Shown piece by piece: positions 56,703 through 64,000 of a stretch of 64,000 nucleotides of DNA. The position numbers were made by a program, and so were the translations under genes. The notes beneath the pieces are model-generated. The model searched no databases. It saw nothing but the letters and a program-made list of their open reading frames with translations, and was not told where the DNA came from. The number at the start of each line of letters is the position of its first letter. Position 1 is the stretch's first letter. Source of the stretch: Gemmatimonas groenlandica (GTDB lineage: Bacteria > Gemmatimonadota > Gemmatimonadetes > Gemmatimonadales > Gemmatimonadaceae); assembly GCF_013004105.1 (NCBI RefSeq), contig NZ_CP053085.1, positions 1,116,001 through 1,180,000 on the forward strand. Direction: 5' to 3'.

Positions 56703-57853
56703 GTGCGGCGCCGGCCACACCCGTGGGATATCGGCATCTGTATCTGCACGTCCCGTTCTGTGCGCGCCGCTGCAACTACTGTGACTTCGCGATCGCGGTG
56801 CGCAAACTGGTGCCGTGGCGTGCCTTCGCGGATTCGGTGGACGCCGAGCTTCGCCTTCGAGGCGCCGCCGAGTCATGCGACGTATTGAATACGCTCTATC
56901 TCGGTGGCGGCACACCGTCGCGTTTGGGCGGCGAGGGCATCGAGCGCCTGTTCGAAACACTGCGACAGCACGTTCGATGGGATGCGAATGCCGAGGTCAC
57001 GCTCGAGGCGAACCCGGAAGACGTATCACCGGACGCCGTGGCGGCGTGGCGTCGAGCCGGTGTGAATCGCGTAAGCCTTGGGGTACAGAGCTTCGACGAC
57101 CGGGTGCTGTCGTGGATGCATCGCGTGCACGACGCGGATGCCGCGGTGCGCGCGGTCGATACACTGCGCGACGGCGGCATTGACGCGATGTCGCTCGATC
57201 TGATCTTCGCGACGCCCGCCACACTGGAGCGCGATTGGAGCGGCGACATCACGCGCCTGCTGGCGCTCGCGCCCGATCACATTTCGCTGTACGGTCTCAC
57301 GATCGAACCGCACACGCCGCTTGGGCGATGGCAGGCCCGTGGCGAGCTCGAGGAGGCACCCGAAGATCTCTACGAGCGCCAGTTTCTCGAGTCGCATGAG
57401 CGACTGCGGGGCGCCGGCTTCGAGCACTACGAAGTCTCGAATTTCGCCCGGCCCGGCCGGCGCGCGCGACACAACAGCGCGTATTGGCAGAACGTGCCGT
57501 ATCTGGGCATCGGGCCGTCGGCGCACGGCTTCGACGGGTCGGAACGTCGCTGGAATCGCGCGGCGTTGGTGGCCTGGGAAGCGGCGTTGTCTGATGGACT
57601 CGACCCAATGGAAGGTGCGGAAACGCTCACCAGACCGAACCGTGAGGCCGAGATGGTGTACCTTGGGTTACGCACGATCGACGGACTGGAGCTTCGGGAT
57701 GGTGAGGAAGCCCGCGTCGCCACGTGGCGTCGGCAGGGGTGGATCGAGTCTGTACCTGGAACCGCCGGATCTCACATCCGGTGCACCGCCTCCGGATGGC
57801 TTCGGCTCGATGCCCTGGCCGTCGACTTGACAGCACTTCGAAGTCGTTCGTAG
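56699..57853 (+). CDS. hemW: HemW-type radical SAM heme chaperone (HemN-like)
   Basis: Radical SAM protein of 384 residues. The cluster motif is CARRCNYCDF, with Phe after the last Cys-Asp rather than the extra Cys of true coproporphyrinogen dehydrogenase HemN, so HemW is the better name. NTLYLGGGTPSRLGGEGIER, EANPEDVSPDAVAAWRRAGV, RVSLGVQSFDDRVLSWMHRV and YLGIGPSAHGF follow. GTG 56699 overlaps the dprA stop by four bases. hrcA starts 11 bases after the stop, and the hemW-hrcA order matches Bacillus. Confidence 0.92.
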   Translation: MSAAPATPVGYRHLYLHVPFCARRCNYCDFAIAVRKLVPWRAFADSVDAELRLRGAAESCDVLNTLYLGGGTPSRLGGEGIERLFETLRQHVRWDANAEVTLEANPEDVSPDAVAAWRRAGVNRVSLGVQSFDDRVLSWMHRVHDADAAVRAVDTLRDGGIDAMSLDLIFATPATLERDWSGDITRLLALAPDHISLYGLTIEPHTPLGRWQARGELEEAPEDLYERQFLESHERLRGAGFEHYEVSNFARPGRRARHNSAYWQNVPYLGIGPSAHGFDGSERRWNRAALVAWEAALSDGLDPMEGAETLTRPNREAEMVYLGLRTIDGLELRDGEEARVATWRRQGWIESVPGTAGSHIRCTASGWLRLDALAVDLTALRSRS

Positions 57854-57863
57854 CGTTACACTT

Positions 57864-58907
57864 ATGGCTATTAGCGGGGAGCTCTCCGAGCGGGAGCGGC
57901 AGGTACTGGAAGCGGTGATCCATAGCTACGTGGCAACGGCCGAGCCTGCGGGTTCGCGCACGTTATCGCGTCGCTTTGGTCTGGGCATCTCTCCGGCGAC
58001 CATCCGAAACACGATGAGTGATCTGGAAGAGAAGGGCTATCTCTTTCACCCGCACACGTCGGCCGGACGCGTTCCCACCGACAAGGCCTACCGCGTGTAC
58101 GTCGACTCGCTCATGCGGGTGGAGACCATCACCGGCGATGCGCAGCGACGCTTGCACGCCGACATCTCCGCCGGCGGGTCGGCGATCGAAGCGATTCTTC
58201 GTCGAGCGGCCCAATCGCTCGGGGTACTCACGCAGGAACTCGGCGTCGCCCTCGGCCCTCGGTTCGAACGGGCGACGTTGCGGCAGGTCGAGCTGGTTCG
58301 CATGTCGTCTGAGCGCCTGCTGATGGTGCTCACCCTGCAGGGCGGTGCCGTGCGCACGGTGTTCGTCGAGGTTCCGGGCGTCATCGCCGACGAGGCGCTG
58401 ATTGAAGTCACGATCGTGCTCAACGAGCGCCTCTCCGGGCTCACGCTCGAGCAAGTGCGCACATCGCTGGCGTCACGACTCCGTGATGTGCATCTCAAGC
58501 CGGAAACCGCCGAGCTCCTGCACATCTTCGTTCAGGAGGGGGAGCAGGTGTTCGGCCGCGTGGCCGATCCGCTGGAGACGGTGGTGCTGGGTCAGCCGTC
58601 GTTGCTAGCCGATCAGCCGGAGTTCGCGAGCGGTGAGCGTCTGCGGCAGTTGATCGAGCTCACGGAAACCCGGCAACAGGTCGCCTCGCTGCTCGAGGCG
58701 AAACCAGGGGCGAACGGTATTTCGATCACGATCGGAAACGAGCATGGCGACCCGCGACTGGAGCCGTTCACCGTCGTGACGGCCGAGTATCAGGCCGGCT
58801 CCCTGAGTGGAGTCATCGGCGTGATCGGCCCCACGCGAATGCCGTATGACAAGGTGATCGCGCTGGTTGGTCACACTTCCCGACTCGTGTCCGATTTGCT
58901 CTGCTGA
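57864..58907 (+). CDS. hrcA: HrcA heat-inducible transcription repressor
   Basis: Repressor of 347 residues that normally binds CIRCE operators of chaperone genes. The N-terminal winged-helix (ELSERERQVLEAVIHSYVAT, GLGISPATIRNTMSDLEEKG, LFHPHTSAGRVPTDKAYRVY) is followed by a GAF-like/dimerisation region ending in SVIGPTRMPYDKVIALVGHT-like sequence. grpE and dnaK do not follow, unlike most HrcA loci. I see no CIRCE (TTAGCACTC-N9-GAGTGCTAA) just upstream of it or of dnaJ, so its targets may lie elsewhere. Confidence 0.93.
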   Translation: MAISGELSERERQVLEAVIHSYVATAEPAGSRTLSRRFGLGISPATIRNTMSDLEEKGYLFHPHTSAGRVPTDKAYRVYVDSLMRVETITGDAQRRLHADISAGGSAIEAILRRAAQSLGVLTQELGVALGPRFERATLRQVELVRMSSERLLMVLTLQGGAVRTVFVEVPGVIADEALIEVTIVLNERLSGLTLEQVRTSLASRLRDVHLKPETAELLHIFVQEGEQVFGRVADPLETVVLGQPSLLADQPEFASGERLRQLIELTETRQQVASLLEAKPGANGISITIGNEHGDPRLEPFTVVTAEYQAGSLSGVIGVIGPTRMPYDKVIALVGHTSRLVSDLLC

Positions 58908-58982
58908 CCGTCCCTCCCCTCGCTTCAAGCGGGCGGAACGGTCGATATTTCGATAGGCGTTTCTGTACGACTTTGAGTTCAC

Positions 58983-59012
58983 CGACGGGCGTCCGGTTTC
59001 CGGCACCCGTCG
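58983..59012 (+). other. Hairpin in the hrcA-dnaJ gap
   Basis: CGACGGG (58983-58989) pairs with CCCGTCG (59006-59012), with an inner CCGG/CCGG pair, giving a two-part stem 45 bases before the dnaJ ATG. The 150-base gap also holds TCGATATTTCGA and CGCTTCAAGCG, short inverted repeats that could be operators or structural elements. No CIRCE is seen here. Confidence 0.45.
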
Positions 59013-59057
59013 TTCGACTGCGCGGCCCACTGGCAGCGCGTTTTTCCGGATTTCGAC

Positions 59058-60188
59058 ATGGCCGATTTTTACGCGGTACTTGATGTGCCGCGCGATGCAT
59101 CTGACGACGACATCAAGAAGGCGTATCGTCGCCTGGCGATGCAGTGGCACCCTGACCGCAATGCGGGCGCGAAGGAGGCCGAGGAGAAGTTCAAGACGAT
59201 CACCGAGGCGTACGACGTGCTTCGTGATCCGCAGAAGCGCGCCGCCTTCGATCGGTACGGCGAGGCGGGCCTCCGGGGGGCGCAGCAGCAGCAGTACGAA
59301 CACGTCGATCTGTCGGAGGCGCTGAACATCTTCATGCGCGACTTCGGCGGTTTCGGCGACCTGTTCGGGGGTCAGGGTGGTGGGCGCCGAAATGGGCCGC
59401 GCACGGGCGCTGATGTGAAGCTGCCCCTGCCGCTCACGCTGACCGAAGTGGCGACGGGCGTCGAGAAGACCGTTGTGCTCAAAGTGCTCGAGGCGTGCGA
59501 CAAGTGCGAAGGGTCTGGCGCCGAGCCGGGCACCAAGCCGCAAACGTGCAACACCTGCGGCGGCGCCGGTGAAGTGCGACGTGCCCAGCGCTCATTCTTC
59601 GGCCAGTTCGTGTCGGTCGCGCCGTGCCCGACGTGCGCCGGTGAGGGCGTCGTGGTCTCGTCGCCGTGCAAGAAGTGCCGTGGTGAGGGGCGCGCGCGGG
59701 CCGAGCGCACGCTCAAGATTCAGGTACCGGCTGGCGTCGCGACCGGGCAGTACATGACACTCCGTGGAGCGGGCAACGTCGGGCCGCGAGGTGGCACCAA
59801 GGGCGATGTGCTCGTGGTGTTCGAGGTGGAGGACGACGAACGTTTCGATCGCGATGGCGAGGATCTCTTCTGCGAAGCGCTGGTCACGTATTCACAGCTT
59901 GTCTTCGGCGCCGACATTCGCGTTCCCGGTCTGACGGGTGATCTCTCGCTGCGCGTCCCCACGGGCACGCAGAGTGGCACCGTGTTTCATCTGCGCGGAC
60001 GCGGATTGCCGCGCGTGAATGCGTCCGGGACCGGTGACCTGCACGTGAAGGTGCAGCTCTGGACGCCACAGGATGTCGAGGGTGAAGAGAAGTCCGTGAT
60101 CGAGCGGCTGGGCACCCTGCAAGGGCAGGCGCCAGCGCAGCGCGAGAAGGGCTTCTGGTCGAAGATGAAGGAGGCGCTCGGTGCTTGA
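59058..60188 (+). CDS. dnaJ: DnaJ co-chaperone
   Basis: Hsp40 of 376 residues that delivers substrates to DnaK. The J domain has HPD in [12 protein letters not shown] (residues around 33). The Gly/Phe-rich region is [16 protein letters not shown]. Four zinc motifs follow: [24 protein letters not shown] and CKKCRGEG. The C-terminal peptide-binding domains follow ([20 protein letters not shown]). It overlaps prmA by eight bases. The dnaK partner is not in the window. Confidence 0.96.
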   Translation: MADFYAVLDVPRDASDDDIKKAYRRLAMQWHPDRNAGAKEAEEKFKTITEAYDVLRDPQKRAAFDRYGEAGLRGAQQQQYEHVDLSEALNIFMRDFGGFGDLFGGQGGGRRNGPRTGADVKLPLPLTLTEVATGVEKTVVLKVLEACDKCEGSGAEPGTKPQTCNTCGGAGEVRRAQRSFFGQFVSVAPCPTCAGEGVVVSSPCKKCRGEGRARAERTLKIQVPAGVATGQYMTLRGAGNVGPRGGTKGDVLVVFEVEDDERFDRDGEDLFCEALVTYSQLVFGADIRVPGLTGDLSLRVPTGTQSGTVFHLRGRGLPRVNASGTGDLHVKVQLWTPQDVEGEEKSVIERLGTLQGQAPAQREKGFWSKMKEALGA

Positions 60189-61026
60189 TGCGTCGCTACG
60201 CTGGATCAGCGTGCGCGTCAGCCCGGGGGGCGAAGTCGGTAGTCGAGAGGCCTGCCTTGCCGCGCTTTTCGCGGTTGGCGCGCAGGGCGTGCATGAAGAC
60301 GGAACGTCGCTGGTCACGCACTTCCCGCCGTCGACCGATCTCGAAGCCGTTCATGTGGCGCTGACCGAAGCCGACGAGGGCGTGACGATCGAGACGGCAC
60401 CGGTGCCCGACATCGATTGGAGCGAAGCGTGGAAGTCGCGCATCAACGCGCACGATCTCGGGTCGCTCACCGTCACGCCGCCGTGGCTTGCCGAGGGCCG
60501 CGATCCGGCCCGTACGATCGTGATCGAGCCGGGGATGGCATTCGGCACCGGCGAGCACGCCACGACGCGCGGCGTGGTCCGACTGCTGCCGACCGTCATG
60601 CGCGATGGTGATATCGTCGCCGACCTCGGCGCGGGAAGTGCCGTCTTGGCCATCGCGGCCGCCAAACTCGGGGCGTCCCGCGTGTACGCCGTCGAACTTG
60701 ACGGCGAAGCCATTCCTGACGCGGAGCAGAATGTGCTTCGCAACGGCGTCGCCGATCGCGTGCATGTCTTTGAGGCTGACGCCGGTGCGCTGTTGCCACT
60801 GTTGGCGCCCGTCCGGGTCGTGTTGGCCAACATCATCTCGTCCGTCTTGGTCGAACTGTTGCCGATCATCGCGGAGTCGCTCACGGAGGATGGCGGTGCG
60901 ATCCTGAGCGGCATCCTACAGGAGGAGCGCGAGGAGATGCTGGGCGTCCTCGCTGCCACGGGCTGGCGCGTGCTCGATGAGGATGCGGAGGACATCTGGT
61001 GGTCGGTCTCGATCGCGAGGGCGTAG
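60181..61026 (+). CDS. prmA: PrmA, ribosomal protein L11 methyltransferase
   Basis: SAM-dependent methyltransferase of 281 residues. It shows the L11-binding N-terminal domain ([30 protein letters not shown]), the substrate loop [15 protein letters not shown], the SAM site [20 protein letters not shown] and the NPP-like [13 protein letters not shown]. The usual NPPY is replaced by ANII, as in PrmA. GTG 60181 overlaps the dnaJ stop by eight bases. It overlaps rsmE by 28 bases at its end. Confidence 0.94.
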   Translation: MLDASLRWISVRVSPGGEVGSREACLAALFAVGAQGVHEDGTSLVTHFPPSTDLEAVHVALTEADEGVTIETAPVPDIDWSEAWKSRINAHDLGSLTVTPPWLAEGRDPARTIVIEPGMAFGTGEHATTRGVVRLLPTVMRDGDIVADLGAGSAVLAIAAAKLGASRVYAVELDGEAIPDAEQNVLRNGVADRVHVFEADAGALLPLLAPVRVVLANIISSVLVELLPIIAESLTEDGGAILSGILQEEREEMLGVLAATGWRVLDEDAEDIWWSVSIARA

Positions 61027-61781
61027 CCGCCGGACGACCGAACTTCGTCACGACCGAAGCGTTTGCGGTCGGGGCGACGTGCGTGCTGGATGAACACGCC
61101 GCGCGACACATGCGCGTGCTGCGGCTCGACTCGGGTGCGGTGGTCGGCGTGCGTGACGGGCAGGGACACGTCGGAGCCGGTCAGCTCGTGCGACTCACGA
61201 AGACACAGGCCTACGTCGAGATCAGCGACGTCGAGATCGTCGCGCCGCTTCCGGAGGTGCACCTGCTCGTGCCCGTGGCCGACCGCGACCGGATGTTGTG
61301 GTTAGCCGAAAAGGCGTGTGAGCTGGGCTGTACGAGCTGGCGGCCGGTCTTGTGGCGACGCTCGCGCAGTGTCTCACCGCGCGGGGAGGGCGTCGCCTTC
61401 CAGCAAAAGGTCATGGCTCGGATGACGAGCGCGCTGGCGCAGTCGGAAGGGGCCTGGCTTCCGCAGCCCTTTCCCGAGGCGCCGCTCGAGCGCGCGCTGC
61501 TGGCGGCGCCTCCCGGGGACCGCGTTGTGCTTGACCCAGCGGGAGCCCCGATGGTTGGTCCCGCTGCGGCGGCCCTGCAGGAACCGATCGTGTTGGCGAT
61601 CGGGCCGGAAGGCGGGATCGAAGCGGATGAACTCGAGGCGCTGGTGGCCGCCGGCTTCCGCCCGGTTCGACTGGGGCCGACCGTCCTCCGGTTTGAGACT
61701 GCCGCGGTCGCGGCGCTGGCCATCGCCCGGACGGCGCTGGGTGCCGTGGCCGCCTCTCCTTCTCCGCTTCGGGAGTCCTGA
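60999..61781 (+). CDS. rsmE: RsmE, 16S rRNA m3U1498 methyltransferase
   Basis: SPOUT-class methyltransferase of 260 residues. A PUA-like N-terminal domain ([20 protein letters not shown]) is followed by the knotted C-terminal domain with [40 protein letters not shown] and [23 protein letters not shown] 60999 is used. It starts inside prmA, which is a 28-base overlap. The order dnaJ-prmA-rsmE matches Bacillus subtilis dnaJ-yqeT-yqeU. Confidence 0.93.
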   Translation: MVGLDREGVAAGRPNFVTTEAFAVGATCVLDEHAARHMRVLRLDSGAVVGVRDGQGHVGAGQLVRLTKTQAYVEISDVEIVAPLPEVHLLVPVADRDRMLWLAEKACELGCTSWRPVLWRRSRSVSPRGEGVAFQQKVMARMTSALAQSEGAWLPQPFPEAPLERALLAAPPGDRVVLDPAGAPMVGPAAAALQEPIVLAIGPEGGIEADELEALVAAGFRPVRLGPTVLRFETAAVAALAIARTALGAVAASPSPLRES

Positions 61782-62122
61782 TGTCCGACGCCTGTATCTT
61801 CTGCCGCATCGTCGGTGGAACGATCCCCGCCACGTTGGTGGCCAGCAACGACCACGCAGTCGCCTTTCGCGACCTCCATCCCCAGGCGCCATCGCACCTG
61901 CTCGTCATTCCGCGGCGTCACGTCGCCTCGCTGGCCGAGGCCACCGACGCGGCCGAACTCGGGGCGTTGCTGCTGCTGGCGGCCGAGGTTGCCCGGTCGG
62001 AAGGGTTGGCGGAAACGGGGTATCGGGTGGTGGCCAATACCGGGAATGACGGCGGTCAAACCGTACACCATCTCCATTTGCACGTGCTGGGTGGCCGGGC
62101 GATGCAGTGGCCGCCGGGATAA
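61781..62122 (+). CDS. HIT family (HinT-like) nucleotide hydrolase
   Basis: Protein of 113 residues. The N-terminal ACIFCRIVGGTIPATLV and HLLVIPRRHVASL precede the histidine triad motif HHLHLHVLGG near the C-terminus. HinT enzymes hydrolyse AMP-linked phosphoramidates. ATG 61781 shares one base with the rsmE stop. It ends just before the rpsU promoter region. Confidence 0.92.
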   Translation: MSDACIFCRIVGGTIPATLVASNDHAVAFRDLHPQAPSHLLVIPRRHVASLAEATDAAELGALLLLAAEVARSEGLAETGYRVVANTGNDGGQTVHHLHLHVLGGRAMQWPPG

Positions 62123-62159
62123 TTGGTCGTATCCCTCTGGAATTATCGTACTTTGCGCC

Positions 62160-62188
62160 TTGACCTCCCTCCTCGGGCTGGGTAGGAT
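62160..62188 (+). promoter_or_regulatory. Promoter for rpsU-yqeY
   Basis: TTGACC (62160-62165) and TAGGAT (62183-62188) are separated by exactly 17 bases, giving a good sigma70-type promoter. Transcription would start near 62195, about 50 bases before the rpsU TTG start. This supports independent transcription of rpsU and yqeY from the upstream heat-shock block. Confidence 0.75.
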
Positions 62189-62245
62189 TTAAGGCTGTCG
62201 TTCTATCGCAACGTGTCTGTCACGCCATCATTTACGAGGTTTCGT

Positions 62246-62434
62246 TTGTCCGAAGTCATCATCCACGAGGACGAGAATTTTGAGCGTGCGCTCAAGCGCT
62301 TCAAGAAGAAGTGCGAGAAGGCCGGTATTTTGTCCGACCTGCGCAAGCATCGTCATTATGAGAAGCCCTCGGAGAAGCGCAAGCGCAAGATGAACGCGGC
62401 CGTCCGCAAGAATCGGCGCACCCGTAACGGGTGA
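62246..62434 (+). CDS. rpsU: Ribosomal protein S21
   Basis: Small basic ribosomal protein of 62 residues. [20 protein letters not shown] followed by a Lys/Arg-rich C-terminus is the S21 pattern. TTG 62246 is preferred to GTG 62213 because it starts exactly at the family N-terminus and a GAGGT ribosome-binding sequence sits five bases upstream. The stop overlaps yqeY by four bases. Confidence 0.92.
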   Translation: MSEVIIHEDENFERALKRFKKKCEKAGILSDLRKHRHYEKPSEKRKRKMNAAVRKNRRTRNG

Positions 62435-62892
62435 GCGGTTCCGTGGATGCCGGCGGTTCGTTGCTGCCGCGGTTGCAGCGTGATCAAGCCAATGCACGAC
62501 GGGAGCAGCTGAAGGATCGCGTGCTCCTCCTTGGAATGATCATTTCCGAGGTCAAGAACAGAGAGATCGAACTCCGTCGTGATGCCACCGACGATGACGT
62601 CATCGATGTCATCCGGAAGGGCATAAAGAAGCGGCGCGAGTCCGTCGAACTCTACGGCAAAGCTGGGCGAACGGACCTCCTCGAGAAGGAACAGAGCGAG
62701 GTCACGGCCCTTGAAGTGTATTTGCCTGCCCAGGTCGATCCTGAAGAATTGCGCGCCGCCGTTCGCGCAGCGATGCAGGGTGGAGCGGTCAACATCGGTG
62801 CCGTGATGGCCAAGGTGATGCCGCAGTTCAAGGGACGGGTAGAAGGCGGTACGATCAACGCAATCGTGCGCGAGGAACTCGCGCGCGGGTGA
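62431..62892 (+). CDS. yqeY: GatB/YqeY domain protein
   Basis: Helical protein of 153 residues similar to the tail domain of Gat[41 protein letters not shown] and [18 protein letters not shown] are typical. YqeY proteins may bind tRNA, but no precise role is established. The rpsU-yqeY pair is conserved in many bacteria. GTG 62431 overlaps the rpsU stop (GTGA). Confidence 0.92.
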   Translation: MSGSVDAGGSLLPRLQRDQANARREQLKDRVLLLGMIISEVKNREIELRRDATDDDVIDVIRKGIKKRRESVELYGKAGRTDLLEKEQSEVTALEVYLPAQVDPEELRAAVRAAMQGGAVNIGAVMAKVMPQFKGRVEGGTINAIVREELARG

Positions 62893-62947
62893 CAACGACA
62901 ACGCACGACACGTCGTGGCGAGCCGAATGACAGCACACAGCAGGTTT

Positions 62948-62983
62948 CGAACCCGGACTAGCGCCCTCGGCGGTCCGGGTTCG
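62948..62983 (+). terminator. Hairpin between yqeY and mutS2
   Basis: CGAACCCGGA (62948-62957) pairs with TCCGGGTTCG (62974-62983) in a 10-base-pair stem with a 16-base loop. There is no U-tract, so it is terminator-like rather than certain. It sits between the yqeY stop and the mutS2 start. Confidence 0.6.
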
Positions 62984-63024
62984 TGCCGTTTCAGCCACGA
63001 TACACACCGACGAACACCCTCGGT

Positions 63025-64000
63025 ATGATGAACGCGCACGCCCTCGGCATTCTCGAGTTCCCTCGTATGCTCGCGCACGTCGCGGGACGCGCGAACTCCG
63101 GTCCCGGCGCCGCCGCCGTGCGCACGCTCGCGCCCCGACGCGATCGTGAATGGATCGAGGCCGAGCACGCGCGCGTGGGCGCGATGCGCGCGCTCGTTGC
63201 CTCGGAGCTCGGGTGGCCGACCGAGCCGATTCCGGAACTGGGCGAGCCGCTGCGTCGATTGCGCATCGAAGGGCTCACCTGGACGGCGCTCGAGCTCCTC
63301 CAAGGCGCCACCCTGATCCGCTCGTCGCGTCGCGTGCGCGACGCGCTTCGCGATCCGCGACGTCCGCGCATCACGGTCGCGTACCTGCAGGCCTATCTCG
63401 ACCAACTTATCGACCTGCGCCCGCTGGAGGACGCGATCGGTCGGGCAATTTCCGATGACGGCACCGTGCGCGACGACGCGTCGCCGGCGCTCCGTCGCGT
63501 GCGTCGAGAGCTCCGACAGGCCGAGGGCGAGCTCGTGCGATTGCTCGAGCGCGAAATGGCCAAGCTCGAATCACATCATCAGGTGAGCGATCTGTCGGTC
63601 ACGATGCGCAACGGCCGTTGGGTCATGCCGATGCGCCGTGAAGCGCGCGGGTACGTTGGCGGTATCGTGCACGACAGTTCGGGAACCGGCGCCACGATCT
63701 TTGTCGAACCGCCCGCGGCGGTGGAGTTCGGCAACCGCGTGCGCGAGCTCGAGATCGAGGAGCTTCGCGAAGTCGAGCGCGTGCTGCGCGAACTCACCGA
63801 GCAGCTGCACCCGTATCACGATCAGCTGATCGCCGCGTTCCATGCGCTCGTGGCGCTCGACGCGTTGTACGCCCGCGCGCGATACGCCATCGAGGCCAGT
63901 TGTGCGCCGTTGACGTTTTGCGCGCCGGCCGAAGGTCTCGCGATCGTCGATGGACGCCATCCGCTGTTGCTCTCGCGCGGTACACCCGTGGTCCCGTTCG
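63025..64000 (+). CDS. mutS2: MutS2 endonuclease, 5' part (truncated by the window end)
   Basis: A single open frame from ATG 63025 (or the next ATG 63028) runs to the window end without a stop, about 325 residues. ALGILEFPRMLAHVAGRANS, then long helices with charged coiled-coil sequence, SVTMRNGRWVMPMRREARGY, GATIFVEPPAAVEF and AIVDGRHPLLLSRG match the MutS2 N-terminal and core domains. The ATPase and Smr nuclease domains would lie beyond the window. MutS2 acts on branched DNA and collided ribosomes in different bacteria; the role here is not determined. Confidence 0.88.
   Translation, partial: MMNAHALGILEFPRMLAHVAGRANSGPGAAAVRTLAPRRDREWIEAEHARVGAMRALVASELGWPTEPIPELGEPLRRLRIEGLTWTALELLQGATLIRSSRRVRDALRDPRRPRITVAYLQAYLDQLIDLRPLEDAIGRAISDDGTVRDDASPALRRVRRELRQAEGELVRLLEREMAKLESHHQVSDLSVTMRNGRWVMPMRREARGYVGGIVHDSSGTGATIFVEPPAAVEFGNRVRELEIEELREVERVLRELTEQLHPYHDQLIAAFHALVALDALYARARYAIEASCAPLTFCAPAEGLAIVDGRHPLLLSRGTPVVPF

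Noticed and set aside
57827-57862. TTGACA and TACACT before hrcA as a promoter
   Set aside because: The spacing is 24 bases, too long, and the -10 would end one base before the start codon.
58908-59057. CIRCE operator before dnaJ
   Set aside because: No TTAGCACTC-N9-GAGTGCTAA or close variant is present; only other short inverted repeats and a hairpin.
62940-62990. T-loop-like TTCGAACC suggesting a tRNA
   Set aside because: The surrounding sequence forms only a simple hairpin and lacks D arm, anticodon arm and acceptor stem.

Overview
This 64 kb window is ordinary chromosome from a high-GC, diderm (outer-membrane-bearing) bacterium. An outer membrane is shown by a Tol-Pal set, an LptD-like protein, a TonB-dependent receptor with an N-terminal carboxypeptidase-regulatory-like domain, and two heptose-pathway genes. 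The very high GC, frequent GTG starts, 1 to 4 base gene overlaps and mixture of proteobacterial-type envelope genes with Bacillus-like gene orders fit a member of the Gemmatimonadota (Gemmatimonas-like). That taxonomic call is inference from gene content, not from a marker-gene comparison. I see no insertion sequences, prophage, CRISPR arrays or rRNA.

Layout. 1-10.7 kb: end of an unidentified protein, a GalE-like epimerase, then tolQ-tolR-tolA/tonB-tolB-pal-cpoB-tatC-lptD, an almost gapless envelope operon. 10.7-16.2 kb: histidine utilisation genes hutH-hutU-[radical SAM]-hutI, with a radical SAM enzyme of unknown role tightly coupled between hutU and hutI. 16.3-20.8 kb: a very large acidic TPR protein, a long-chain prenyl diphosphate synthase, a small DUF4321-like membrane protein and tatA, closed by a bidirectional terminator shared with the convergent ppiD-like gene (20.8-22.6 kb, minus strand). 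22.9-33.2 kb: a second large acidic TPR protein, aroQ, a Xaa-Pro peptidase, accB, a PilT-type ATPase, accC, comB and ftsK. 33.3-37.6 kb: TonB-dependent receptor, glycerophosphodiesterase and yraN. 37.6-42.8 kb: recA-recX-alaS plus a small unknown gene. 42.8-48.2 kb: CpsB-like phosphatase, gmhA, an SDR reductase, a CCA-adding-enzyme homologue, an unknown protein and rarA. 48.3-54.6 kb: a LEA/WHy-type protein, hflX, two minus-strand tRNAs, a heptose kinase, an EamA transporter, a zinc-type asparaginase and a carboxymuconolactone-decarboxylase-like protein. 54.6-64 kb: obgE, dprA, hemW, hrcA, dnaJ, prmA, rsmE, a HIT protein, rpsU, yqeY and the 5' part of mutS2.

How the genes work together. The first block builds and energises the envelope (Tol-Pal, Tat export, LPS insertion); tatA sits about 13 kb from tatC. 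The hut genes turn histidine into formiminoglutamate; no fourth step or regulator is visible. The last block keeps the order hemW-hrcA-dnaJ-prmA-rsmE-rpsU-yqeY known from Firmicutes but lacks grpE and dnaK. The accB-accC pair is split by a pilus-type ATPase. No obvious defence or toxin system is present. The most unusual points are the hut-embedded radical SAM gene, the accB-pilT-accC arrangement, two genes without a usable canonical start codon (cca-like and hflX), a DnaA-box-like cluster inside the SDR gene, and candidate leaderless promoters.
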